From Aspergillus flavus (taxonomy: Eukaryota; Ascomycota; Eurotiomycetes; Eurotiales; Aspergillaceae), in the NCBI RefSeq assembly GCF_009017415.1, contig NC_092409.1, positions 5,580,001 to 5,644,000 of the forward strand: a stretch of DNA of 64,000 nucleotides. Direction: 5' to 3'. Positions 36,200 through 46,497 of this stretch are shown in pieces. Below the pieces are notes generated by a model. That model did not search any database and was not told the DNA's origin. It saw only the letters and a list, made by a program, of their open reading frames with translations. Position numbers and translations under genes: made by a program. The first letter of the stretch is position 1; every line of letters starts with the position of its first letter.

Positions 36200-37251
36200 T
36201 GTGAATTCGATAAAGGGGGTTGGTCGTATGGCAAATGCGAGTCTACGACCGAGTTGAAGACGCACGTCCGTTCCCTACAAGACATTGCATGTGGGGGAAA
36301 GTCATCTTAAAGAACATCATATCCTACAGCGTTTCAACCGGCCATTTTTCCGTCTATCAGATCTAGTCAAGTGCTACAGTACACTGTCCGGCTAAACTGC
36401 TGGGGACACAGGAGAACGTGTCCAATAGGGTTTCTCGAGACATAATGAGATTAGATCGACTGGCTGATCTCCATAGGGCGCGGGGGATCTGGTCTCGAGC
36501 TCAATGCCGGCACACAAGTGTGCCAGAGCTGTAAAGGCTCGGCGGGCCGAGAATAACACAACGTTGTACCAGATGATTCGTCCAAAGGGCTCGCCAAGGC
36601 GAGTATCGTATGCGAGGAGAAGAAAGCGCATTGATTTCAGGCTAATTGTTTGGAATGTACCCCAGAAACAAAAGAGGACCATGCCAAAGCCTGGGGCTGA
36701 AGGACCCGTATGGTAGCGGTGGCTCGAGTCCGGGGAATTTAAGGACGGTCTAGCGTCCGGTCCTCCAATCGAGACGTGCTTCCAAGCCGGAACGAGTAAT
36801 GGCCAAGCCTCTAGCTTCTGGCTCTTGAGACTTAAATAATTTTGAGGCCATTATTGCCGAGGATACTCGTCGGAAACCAACGAAGAAGCCAAGCCGAGTG
36901 TCGAAGGATCAAAATCCCCCATGCTTGACCATGGTAAACCGGATGGCTCAATACTCCTCACAACTTTCTTTTACAGGAATCTGGGGTGTATGACTCGTCG
37001 CTGTCAGTGTCATTTGACAGGCGATACGCCACAGAGTGCCAGGGCTCGTTTCTAAGGGTCATAAGGGGCTGGTATGTTGGAAGGCAGGCCCCTATTGGTG
37101 GATCAATCGGTTGGGGGTCGAGAACTTAGCAACGTATCACCAACAGCCAATCTCTTTTTGAACGCCACAAAATTCAGATCACGAGGCCAATATATGATCT
37201 GATGTCCCAAAAAAGTTAAGCTGGTGCCACCTGGCGCAAGGACTTCGCGGC
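36200..37251. other. 1-kb promoter of the MFS transporter
   Basis: No gene is present. The stretch holds the transporter's promoter and the 3' flank of the next minus-strand gene. CreA-type SYGGRG hexamers occur at 36400, 36691, 36730 and 36981, but this is about the chance density. Confidence 0.5.
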
Positions 37252-38006
37252 TCACTCCGCATCTGTCGTCGAGGCTGTCCGAACCAGTCGGGGCTTTTTT
37301 GTTCGCTTCGTCTTCTGCCTCCTCACAACCGTTCCTAGTTCGTCCCCCGAGCTTGCTAGAATGCTACTTCGACCAGTATTTGCCCTTTTACGGCCGACGC
37401 GCCTCGCAGTCTGGGAATGAGATTGATCTTCTTCGCTTTGTATCTCCTCTCCCTCCACCAGGACTAAATCGCCAGTTTGGCCTAGGGATTCCTTCGCCAT
37501 CTCCTCCATCAGTATACCCATGGCAATCAGCGCCGTTTCATCCATACTTTGGTAATCATCCTGGCCGCGGTCAGGCGTTGCGTAATCGTAGTAGTCAGCC
37601 GAGTAGGCATGAATAGCTTCTAGAAGGTCGGAACTAGGGAGTGGACGGTCGGACGGAAGAGATTCATGGGCAAAATAGAAATCGTTCTCCTCGTACCGAA
37701 TCGGTGCATTTTGCCGACGAAAGAGAACTTCTTCCGGACGGACAGGTCGAAAATTGGAAGACGCCGTGTCACGGTATCGCGAGGTGAAAGGTAATAACGG
37801 GAGGAAACCGTGTGCATTTATCCGGCCTAGAATCAATCAGAACAATCCTTTCGAAGCACAGGTTGGTCGCCCAAACCAGCTACGGCATCGTAAACGGTTG
37901 CTTGTCGCTTCTGTCGTCTGAAAGAAGTCCCCTCAGAATGGTCGTCCTCGTCCTGCGGAGGTTGGAAGGAGTTTTGACTTAAGTCAAGCGACTTTCCGTG
38001 CGACAT
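37252..38006 (-). CDS. probable Pol I upstream activation factor subunit Rrn10
   Basis: Exons 37877-38006 and 37252-37826, joined in phase 1 by a 50-nt intron with a weak donor (GTTTGG) and a TGATTGATTCTAG end, give 234 residues. The order of motifs fits Rrn10: ATVYDAVAG near residue 36, RPEEVLFRR, ENDFYF, LPSSDLLEAIHAYSADYY, then MDETALIAMGILMEE. The yeast protein has the same sequence of short blocks ahead of a helix beginning with DETSL. The C-terminal 60 residues are an added basic tail (KRTKKPR), longer than in yeast. Rrn10 helps UAF bind the rDNA promoter and recruit RNA polymerase I. The assignment is from remembered motifs and is moderately sure; the donor choice is inference. Confidence 0.6.
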
Positions 38007-40803
38007 TGGTGAATTGGATGTGTCTGTGTGATGCCCAAGTGCTAATACCCAGGACTCTAACAATTATCGCGAAATGTACTTCAAGTCCTTTATTTTAGTT
38101 CTTAATCATCCGACAACCCTCCGTCATTCCCACTGATCACGTGCTGACAACAATCAAACTGCTGGCGGTGATAAGAAATTTCTCTCCTATCGCCGTTGAC
38201 AATCCACTAGTCCCAATCAGTTGTGCAACTGGCAGAATTTTTGAACGTTTTCGCAGAGGTTGACTGGAATGTTGGATGTTTTGGGAGTCACTGTCGTGTG
38301 CCTGTCATAGTCTAGAATTTTCATATAAGTGGTGACATATAGTCTGCCGGACTGCTACTAATACAGAATTAGTTTTAGAGCCAGAAGTAGCTCATTCCGT
38401 GGAGATATAAGTGGTATAAACTACCCATGTAGGAGTACTTCCATAGCTTTTGAAGCCCGGGAGGTTTCACTAGCGTGGTTTTTATCTCAAAACCGCCTTC
38501 CATTATAGGCTTAGCCTTCGTTCTATTCCAGTAGTTCACCGTCTATAGTACTCCATACAGCGTTTCTTCCTTTCTTCCAAGTTGCTTCGTTTTGATCTTC
38601 CCTATCTTTTTGGTGAAGGAGACGTTGAAAATGGAAATTCATATGGTCGTCACTGCCTGCAACTACAAGCAGGTGTCTTTTTATCAAGGCAGCAACATAT
38701 TGTTAAGCAACGATCTAGTAACAGTATGATGCATAATGAGAGCCGTGGATGTCTCCAAACGACAAAAGGTCCAGCCACGAAGGCTATGATGGGTCTGCTA
38801 ATCATTAAACTTGTACATTGAGCAGCCTGGTAATGAATTCATTATGCGCTACAAGGAAAGCGACATGGAGCAAAAGAAGATCGGTACAGTTATGAGAGAA
38901 AGAATTTCAAGCACACTGCCTGGCTTCTTAATCCGATATGCAAGTTTATGGAGGGGACTTCACTGACTGACGATGATTGACAGTCATCTATTACGCAGCT
39001 CGCAGCCGGTTGGAGCGGTTCGTACTTTCTTGTTGCGGACTTGAAGTGGGAACTGCCTCTATGTCGCTGCTGATGGTCTAGATTATGATTAAGTTGACCA
39101 CTGACCATAGTTGAGCAACAAGGCTGGTTCAATCCAAGTCAAAGCCGAGGAGGGTTAAGGTTTAATCTCCTCGATGAACACTCGCTGTATCATGGTGATA
39201 CGCTATCCATGGTATACAGCAGGTCTATCCATGTATCTTCAAGCGAGCTGATAGGCGGAAGTTAAGATGCGTCTGATGAGGCCATCTTTTCTCCTCTCTT
39301 GTCTGCCCGTGCTCTACATCTTTTGATCTCTTGGGTCGGGCTAGCATAATTGTAATTGTAATTGTGCGCTAAGGGCGCTACCTACTGCAGATATCACCAA
39401 TGGTATGCCCAGGTAACAATCCGTGCTTGACATCTTCCCTGTATCTAATGTCTCTAACCCTGTCTGATCGATAAAAGTCATAACCTCCTACAGGTCCCGT
39501 TGTAGCTATTAGTATTTTCTGTCCACATCCTGCTAATTCCAATATGCCGTACAGAAGATCAAAGCCCAACAACAGATGGTCCATGTTTCCCTCACTTCAT
39601 AATGAGGTAGCGTTGTTACTGGACGACGCATTCCTCACGTTCGACTTCCATGAAATCGACAGCGACAGAAGCTGCACCAATAGTTACGACACAAGCATCA
39701 CAGGTCGATTTACATGCGACAATGCTGCCTGTGAATCCACTGGATGGTCCAGCAAGGAGATTGCCATCACCATACGAATGTACCCTGGATATGAATAAAA
39801 TGCGAGGGTATACCATCAACGTTGCAAAAGCTGTAACAGGCTCAGCCAGCCTATCCTCAACGATACATACGCCGAACGAGCGGCATATCGGATCAAAAAG
39901 TGGAACGGTTGTACCGTGGAGAAACCCGGGTATTCGGGTAGAGGCAACGGTCCACATAATCGTCATTTATGTGAGGGATGTAAGAATGGACATTGCAAGG
40001 AGGGGTTGGGCGACATTTAGGTTAGTGAGTTCTGAAGGCCATTTCTACCATGAACAGGATGATAACTAACGTGTTGACGAGACAGATACGGTTTAGGTAT
40101 CATAGTCGTTATCGAGTATCTGGTAGCCCTTTCAATATTTGTGGATTTATCGCTTTCTCGGCAGTCCCAGCGCGCGGTCACAGTGGACATACCTTGTGTT
40201 CTATATTAATTGGGGATAGGCCTTGCTGTCCAGAGTCTTTGGATGCTCGGGCTCAAGTACCTTTCCATAGCCCTGCTGATACATCATCTTCATGCGTACA
40301 CTGTCTCTGGAAGAATAGAAAATCGCCATCGGCCAATACTGCCAGGCTAAGAAGACTACAATGTTTCCCAGTGAGAGTTTAGCCATTACAGACCTAGAGC
40401 ATAACATTCTTTTGCCATGTTACCCTATTATCCTCTGAAAGGGTTCTACATGAGCCGTCTCTAATTCGATGGCCATTCGACGCCTTAAAGTCTCATGGTT
40501 ATCAGAGTTGAACCAAGGTGGCGTACGCTGCATTCTGTAACCAAGCTGCAGGTCCATGAATTATTCTTATATTCAAGGTCTCTTCACCGCAGAAATGCTA
40601 CAAGAACCAAGACACTAGTCCAAAACCCGATGTTCCTCATCGCTCTCAGTTGCAAATGTCAGTAGGAGCTGGTTTGGCTTGCGCTCATCGGTCTCACCAA
40701 ACGCTTCTCTCGCACCCCTCCTCAATTCATTAACAGCTTCTACAGGTGCGTTGTCCTGAGTCGTTAAGTCTCTTCGCCTACAGGTCTACCCATTGCCCTC
40801 ATC
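38007..40803. other. 2.8-kb region with decayed fragments only
   Basis: The RRN10 promoter lies at the left. No intact gene can be assembled. The minus strand at 39616-39966 is open for 116 codons and looks weakly protein-like (SYGDGNLLAGPSSGF), but no domain was recognised. A TPR-like scrap at 40201-40390 is listed separately. The right end is the 3' flank of the ATP-grasp gene. Confidence 0.5.
40201..40390 (-). pseudogene. fragment of a TPR (kinesin-light-chain-like) repeat protein
   Basis: The minus-strand frame contains MMYQQGYGKVLEPEHPKTLDS. This matches the repeat Y-x-x-A/G-L/Y-x-x-x-E/K-x-x-L-G-P-EHPxTLxS of fungal TPR arrays found at the C-terminus of NB-ARC/NACHT-type proteins. The frame stops right after one repeat. 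An upstream hydrophobic start (AKLSLGNIVVFLAWQYW) is unrelated. It is probably a relic of a fast-evolving STAND gene. Confidence 0.35.
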
Positions 40804-42846
40804 TCAAACAAACGAATACCTCACCTCCTCCCTAACCTGCCTCGCCAAATCTAAGGCCTCCTTCCTCCCCTTCCTAGAAAACACATTAAAATATGCCAAA
40901 AAGGTATGACGGCCTGAACTCGGATGTGCAACCTTCTGGCCCCGCTTGACCAGACAAGCACATCGACTGATCTGCTTAGCAAGATCTGGTCTGCGAGCCA
41001 TCAAGTCTGTGCAAATGTCCTCTGAGTCAAAGATACCTTGGTAATATATGGGGTAGTCTGCCGGAATGAAGACCATGATGCAGGTATACTGGGGTCCATA
41101 TTTGAACGGTTGAGATAGAGCCCTGACACGGGCCTTTTCGCCGACGGCGATGAGCAAAGCTAGACCCCAGTAGTCAATTCCATAGGTAGATTCAGTAATC
41201 TGGGAGCCAGTCATCCCGAGAGGGCGAGGATTGATTTCGATGAGCCAGGGCGTTGATTGCGAGGTTGTCGATTTGATTTCACGTGGAGATAGATCGATGA
41301 TGTCGTTCTGCCTTTTATACTCGACTGATGAGTACTCAACGCGGCCTTCTAGGTGCATTACGCCATTCTTGAGGCCGAGCTTGAGTAATGTGTCCAGGAA
41401 GCTGTTTCGAAGGAGGTCTATTTCCTGGGACGGCAGTGCGGAAGGGTAGACGCTGTTCAATTCGTGGAAGTTATGCAGCGAACCTACACTGGGTCCATTG
41501 ATATCTGCCGACTTGGGGAGGTCATCGCAGACCTCGAAGAAAAGGACTTCGCCATCCAGCAGAACAAAATTAACGTCAACTTCAGGACCATCGCAGTATT
41601 TCTCAATAACAAACTCAGTTCCATGGCGAGATGTATCGATAGAGTTGACGGCGGTCATGAGCGCATCAAGATTATCAACCCGGGATACACCTTCAGAGCT
41701 CCAGCCATCGCACGGTTTAACTATGAGCGGGTATGGGATATCCACGTTTTTCATAATATCAAGAGCCTCGTCTAAAGCCGACGCACGGTAAGCTTGGTGA
41801 CCGGCGTATACACTGGTGAGGTATTTGTTCGTGGCGATTCTCAATGCCTCCTGTGAAGCCGTCTGCAGGCCTACCTGCGGCGCAGCTTGGGCGATATAAG
41901 GCCAGAACGAGTCCGCAAATGTAATAATGCCATCCACCGGCTTGCCGTATGCCTTCACAGACTCGATGATTCGGTCAGCCACATCTTCCTCAGGTGGGTT
42001 AGTGAGACGTGTCGGGATAAACGCTTCACGCCATTGCGCATAGTCGGGCCCTTCGAGCCAATGCCCTGCATTGTCCAGCACGACAATGTCGATACCGAGC
42101 ACTCGCGCTGCATGATAAAGGCCTACCCCATCTTCAGGGTGGCTGCTGTTCGCATCAACTAGTACTAGTGTTTTTCGGTGAATAGGTTCAGGCAGTATCC
42201 ACGGAAATGAGAGTCTGTTCTCAAGATCTGATTCAACAGCTAGAGAAACCGCCTCAAGACGGGGGTCTGAATCTGACTGTACTTCATGATGCACAAGAAG
42301 ACCAGCCGCGGCCACGGAGAAAAGTGCAGGTAGATTATTGACGTCAGTAGGTGTGATTGCGCAGCCCGTGTAATTTTGGAAAGGCTCAGCAAATGACACC
42401 GCCGTCTCAATATACTGAGAGTCTCGAAGACGCAGAGGAATGATATCTGAGCGGACAATGTACCCTTTCTGCAAGGGCACGATAAGCTTCGCCACACGTG
42501 GACTGGACATAGTTGCAGCGCGCAGACATTGCAGGAAGAACCGGAATGCATTGTGCGAGCCAAACGCTTCAGGACCAAATCTCTGAGGGGCAGCGTTCTG
42601 GTCAGACTCGAGGATATATACGTCCTCGGGGCTATGAGAAAGGTCGTCTGTTTTTACTGAGAATACATGCCGGAAGACGATATCCACGGATTGCCATGGA
42701 TTCCCGGTGGATTGGGTGTCAAGAAGACACCATGAGTATTCTAGGAGTAGGTCTGCTCATAATCAGTGAGAGGAAATTCCACGCAGGATGGGCATCTTAC
42801 CTTTGTCATTCTCTGACCGGACCTGGATTTTCCGAGGGGCCATCAT
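40804..42846 (-). CDS. ATP-grasp domain ligase of unknown substrate (664 aa)
   Basis: Exons 42801-42846 and 40804-42752 on the minus strand are joined in phase 1 by a 48-nt GTAAG..CAG intron. The long frame has no internal ATG near its 5' end, so the short first exon (MMAPRKIQVRSENDK) supplies the start. The N-terminal 200 residues are unassigned. A preATP-grasp region contains LVLVDANSSHPEDGVGLYHAARVLGIDIVV. The ATP-grasp fold follows: IVKPCDGWSSEGV (nucleotide-binding Lys361), EFVIEKYCDGPEVDVNFVLLDG and the metal-binding EINPRPLG at 521-528. The layout resembles carnosine-synthase-like and bacterial amino-acid/peptide ligases, which couple a carboxylate to an amine with ATP. No NRPS, PKS or precursor peptide adjoins it, so the product is unknown. 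Confidence 0.82.
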
Positions 42847-43675
42847 AGAATTGGAGGTCGAAGTGAAGCACAATGTAAGAATATCTTATACACGTGGTGG
42901 TCACTCTAAGATACTCGAGGGCTTGACTTTGTCTCGGCAGTTGAAAATATACCTAGCCATCTAATGAGATGATGAGCCAGGCCGATTAAATTGCCCTAAA
43001 CCATCACTGACTGACGAGCAGCTAGGCACTTTATAAATCATAGTTAGGTTACAGGCCAAACAAAGGGCTAAATCTGACCTCCTTATCAGCTTCCCCTCAT
43101 AACCCGCTAACAAGCTAACCCTAACCTATCATGATCACTGCATGGCTGGGGAATGTACTACGCAGAAGCTCTAGAGAATAACTGGTACTACTTCAGTAAG
43201 TAATCTGGGCTTGTCCATTAGACGCCCTCTTATAAGCTTATTCCGAAATGAAGGTTGATCTTCGGGGTATCACTCCGCACAGGCTCTCCGGAGTAGATCT
43301 ATCGGGGCTCGGAGTGAACTTGGATGATTTCGACCAATGGCAGTCTGCTATTCGTAGATCACATCATATCATCCATGAAGCCCTAACATCTTAGTGTCTT
43401 CAATTTATAGTATGTCTGATATTGGAATATGGTGGCTATACAGAACTCCTGGGTAGCCCACGTGATTATATTTCTGTAGCAACTGTATTACAACGCTAGC
43501 CTATGAATGGTCACCACTACATTCATTGAAGACGAGCAATATATTGTCTGGAATTAAGCCAAAATCGACCCCAAATAGACGCTCGGTACAACTTTTATCC
43601 GCCCCTCATTTGGCGATAAGATCAGAGCCGATCAACGATCAGAAAACAACAATCGTAGCTTCACACTCCTGATGA
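42847..43675. other. 0.8-kb divergent promoter region
   Basis: Shared upstream region of the ATP-grasp gene (leftward) and the CSA-like gene (rightward). It is moderately AT-rich, with no gene and no recognised operator. Confidence 0.5.
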
Positions 43676-45156
43676 ATGAATTCTTATCTTCTGAATAGGA
43701 CCCTTGGGTCCATCAGTCCACACACATTCCATGTCGCACAAACAAGCCGTCTCGTGCATCACCTCGAACCAGCCCCCGGTATTCGTTTCTCCAGTCGCCA
43801 GAACCCTGGACAACCTACGTCAGCTGTAGATGTACATCTCAACTCCGAGGATGAGCTCTATGCCCACAGGGCCGGGGTGAATGTGCTGGCGATAGACCAA
43901 TATGACGGACGATTGTATGTCCCCGAACTCTTGTCGTCGACCACAGTACTAAATACACCAGTATGGTCTCCGGGGGCGCAGACCCCTCAATTCACTTCTG
44001 GGATCTAGAAACCAGAGGCTCAGAGCTCGGACATGTCCACAGATCCGTCGCCTCGGTCACAAAATCGTCGCATAAAGACGCTCATACGCACGCCATCACC
44101 TCCGTATCGATATATCCCTTCGACCCAGTCCCCTCCACCATACTGACAACATCGCGCGATGGCACTCTCAAACTATCAGCCCTAGAACCAGACACCATCA
44201 CCCCAGTTCATACATTTAAACTTGACTGCACACCATATGCCCATTCCATGTCATCACACCCCGCATCACCTCTCCTCATCGCGGTCGGCACATCCGAGAG
44301 CCCAGTACGATTACTCGATCTCCGCTCGGGTCTCTCTACCCATGGCCTACCAGGCCATTCCTCGTCGGTACTATCAGTTTCATGGGCCCCCCACAGACCC
44401 CATATCCTGGCTTCCGCATCAGCAGATCACAAAGTGATATTATTCGATATCCGTCGCGGAGGCCACAACTCCGCCATCGCAGCCCTGGACATGGACGACG
44501 CAGTAGGCCTAATACCACCCCGCAACGCACCATCAAACTACCAAAGTCGCCCCGCATTCTCCCCACACGCTCGGGCACACAACGGCGCCGTCACAGGCGT
44601 CCGCTGGACCTCCAACGGCTCCCACCTAGTAACATCAGGTCAAGACGCGCGAATCCGCGTATGGAACGCATCAACAGGCGCAAACACACTCGTCCACTTC
44701 GGACCCAGAGTCCGCAACGCCCTGACCTCCCACCTCGCCGAAAGGGCACCACTAGTTCTCCCGAAAGGCGTCATGGGGCCTGGACAAGAGACGCTCTTAT
44801 GGGCCAATTTCAGCGAGAACGATGACCGTGGGGAGATCCTGATGTTCGAGCTGCGGGAGGGCACTTTTGTCAAGCGTCTTAAGGTGCCTGGGCTGATGGG
44901 CGGGCAACAGCAGTTCCGGGGCCGGTCTAGTGCGCTCAGTGCGGCGAGGATTAATTCTCTCGTTTGGCGTGGTAATGGGGCGTCGGGGGAGGGCATGGAG
45001 ATGTTTTCTGCGCATGGGGATGGGACGATCCGTTCCTGGGTTTCGAGGGAACCGGAGGGAGAACCGGATGAAGCGGAGGAAGCTGAGCAAGCGGATCGAA
45101 AACGGAAACGGGATGTTTTGGATGAGATTTACAGGGGGTTTATTGGGCAAGCGTAA
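43676..45156 (+). CDS. CSA/ERCC8-type WD40 protein of transcription-coupled repair
   Basis: Exons 43676-43914 and 43962-45156, joined in phase 2 by a 47-nt intron (GTATGT.. branch ACTAA ..CAG), give 477 residues. The N-terminus (NRTLGSISPHTFH, AHRAGVNVLAIDQYDGRF) is the conserved CSA opening. WD repeats follow with clear cores: SGGADPSIHFWDLE, LTTSRDGTLKLS, AVGTSESPVRLLDLRSG, ASASADHKVILFDIRRG, TSGQDARIRVWNA and SAHGDGTIRSW. CSA is the substrate receptor of a Cul4-DDB1 ubiquitin ligase that acts at stalled RNA polymerase II (fission yeast Ckn1, budding yeast Rad28). A basic/acidic tail (RKRKRD) ends the protein. Length is slightly longer than human CSA. Confidence 0.88.
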
Positions 45157-45320
45157 GCTTATACTTCTTATTACACATACAAAGAAGCACATATAGAACC
45201 GGGCATCTTCCATAAATTATACACTATAATTCAACACCCAATATCATACACATCATCCCAAAAGCAAACAATATCGAACCCCCTCTACCAAAAGAAGACA
45301 ACAAAATAACAAGAAAGAAA

Positions 45321-45692
45321 TTACTCATCCCCAAAAACCCCTCCCTTAACAGTCCCATGCTTCAAATTCCTCGTATCCCCCCTAACACCCGGCCGATCCG
45401 TCCCAACCTGATTAAACTTCGACTCCCCCTCCGCCGGCAACGTATTCCCCGTCCCAGTAACAACCTCCCCAGTCATACCGGGATCACTCGGCCCCCGGGG
45501 CAAAGTAGCTTCATTATCAGCCGCAAAGGCCGAAGAAGGCTGGCCGAGACCCTGGTTATCGAAGCCGGGGTTCTCGGATCGTTGTTCGGGGCGCGGCACG
45601 GAGGGAATGGTGTTTTGTTTGCCGGCGTCGTTGGGGATGGTTGTGCCCTTTTGAGCCATTTCGGAGAGGGTGCCGCCTTGGTGGGAGGACAT
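45321..45692 (-). CDS. small hydrophilic protein of unknown function (123 aa)
   Basis: One exon from the ATG at 45692. The protein is glycine-, proline- and threonine-rich with no Cys or Trp, no signal peptide and no membrane segment (MSSHQGGTLSEMAQKG.., ending TVKGGVFGDE). It is predicted disordered and water-loving, a style shared with fungal conidial and stress-induced (LEA-like) proteins, though no such motif is diagnostic here. A pyrimidine-rich sense leader precedes the ATG. The tail-to-tail distance to the CSA-like gene is only 164 bp. Confidence 0.7.
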   Translation of the reverse strand: MSSHQGGTLSEMAQKGTTIPNDAGKQNTIPSVPRPEQRSENPGFDNQGLGQPSSAFAADNEATLPRGPSDPGMTGEVVTGTGNTLPAEGESKFNQVGTDRPGVRGDTRNLKHGTVKGGVFGDE

Positions 45693-46497
45693 TTTTATCT
45701 TCTTTTGGTTTGTTGGTTGTTGGTTGTTGGTTTGGTGGTGGGAGTGTCGTTTTGTGGTAGTGGTTGTTCACCGTTAAGATTATGGAATGGATGTAAGGAT
45801 TTATTTTTCTGAATTGAAATTGGGAATCTGGGGGCTGGTCCTAGTACAGGCTTTATATAAGTCTATGATTGCGTGGTCGCTGTATGTGATGTCACTTGTT
45901 CCCTGTTCTGGTGTGGATGTATGATGGGGTTATGATATCAGTGTTTGGGGACATGGGTGGTTATGCAATTGTGAGTGGGATTGTGGGTTCATTACATAAT
46001 CGATCTACAAGGATTCTGTATTCATGGTAATTGATAAGAAAATGGAACTGATTATGGAGAGTTTGGTGTGGGATTTTGGAGTATAACTTATGGTGAGGTG
46101 GTTGTATACTATGGTAGGGTATGGGCGGGCACGTGTACGGGTACTTGGTTTGGTGTTGGTGGCACTTGATGGATCTTCTGCTTGGGGTACTGGGAAGAGT
46201 CATGTGATTGAGTCAATGCGGATATGAAAAGTGATGTTACAATTACATGGTGATTGAGTTACTTGAAAAGAACTTTGTGGGTGAAAACTGTTTAAGTGAA
46301 GAGCATTTAAGTGTACTCAAGCAAGACAAGTGAAAAACAATAACTCATTAACTAACATATCATCACAAAACCGGATCTGAACGAGAGACATGGGCGGCGA
46401 TCCTGCACTGAGCTTAAGAATACAGCAATTACACAACATTATGCCTCGACATCGAGGTTCGGAGCAAAAGAAAATAAACTACATGACAACACACTGT
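45693..46497. other. 0.8-kb intergenic region
   Basis: Promoter of the small hydrophilic protein gene and 3' flank of the large surface-protein gene. AT-rich, no gene seen. Confidence 0.5.

Noticed and set aside
36400..36986. Four CreA-type SYGGRG hexamers upstream of the MFS gene
   Set aside because: The degenerate hexamer is expected about once per 256 bp over both strands, so four in 1 kb is no enrichment.
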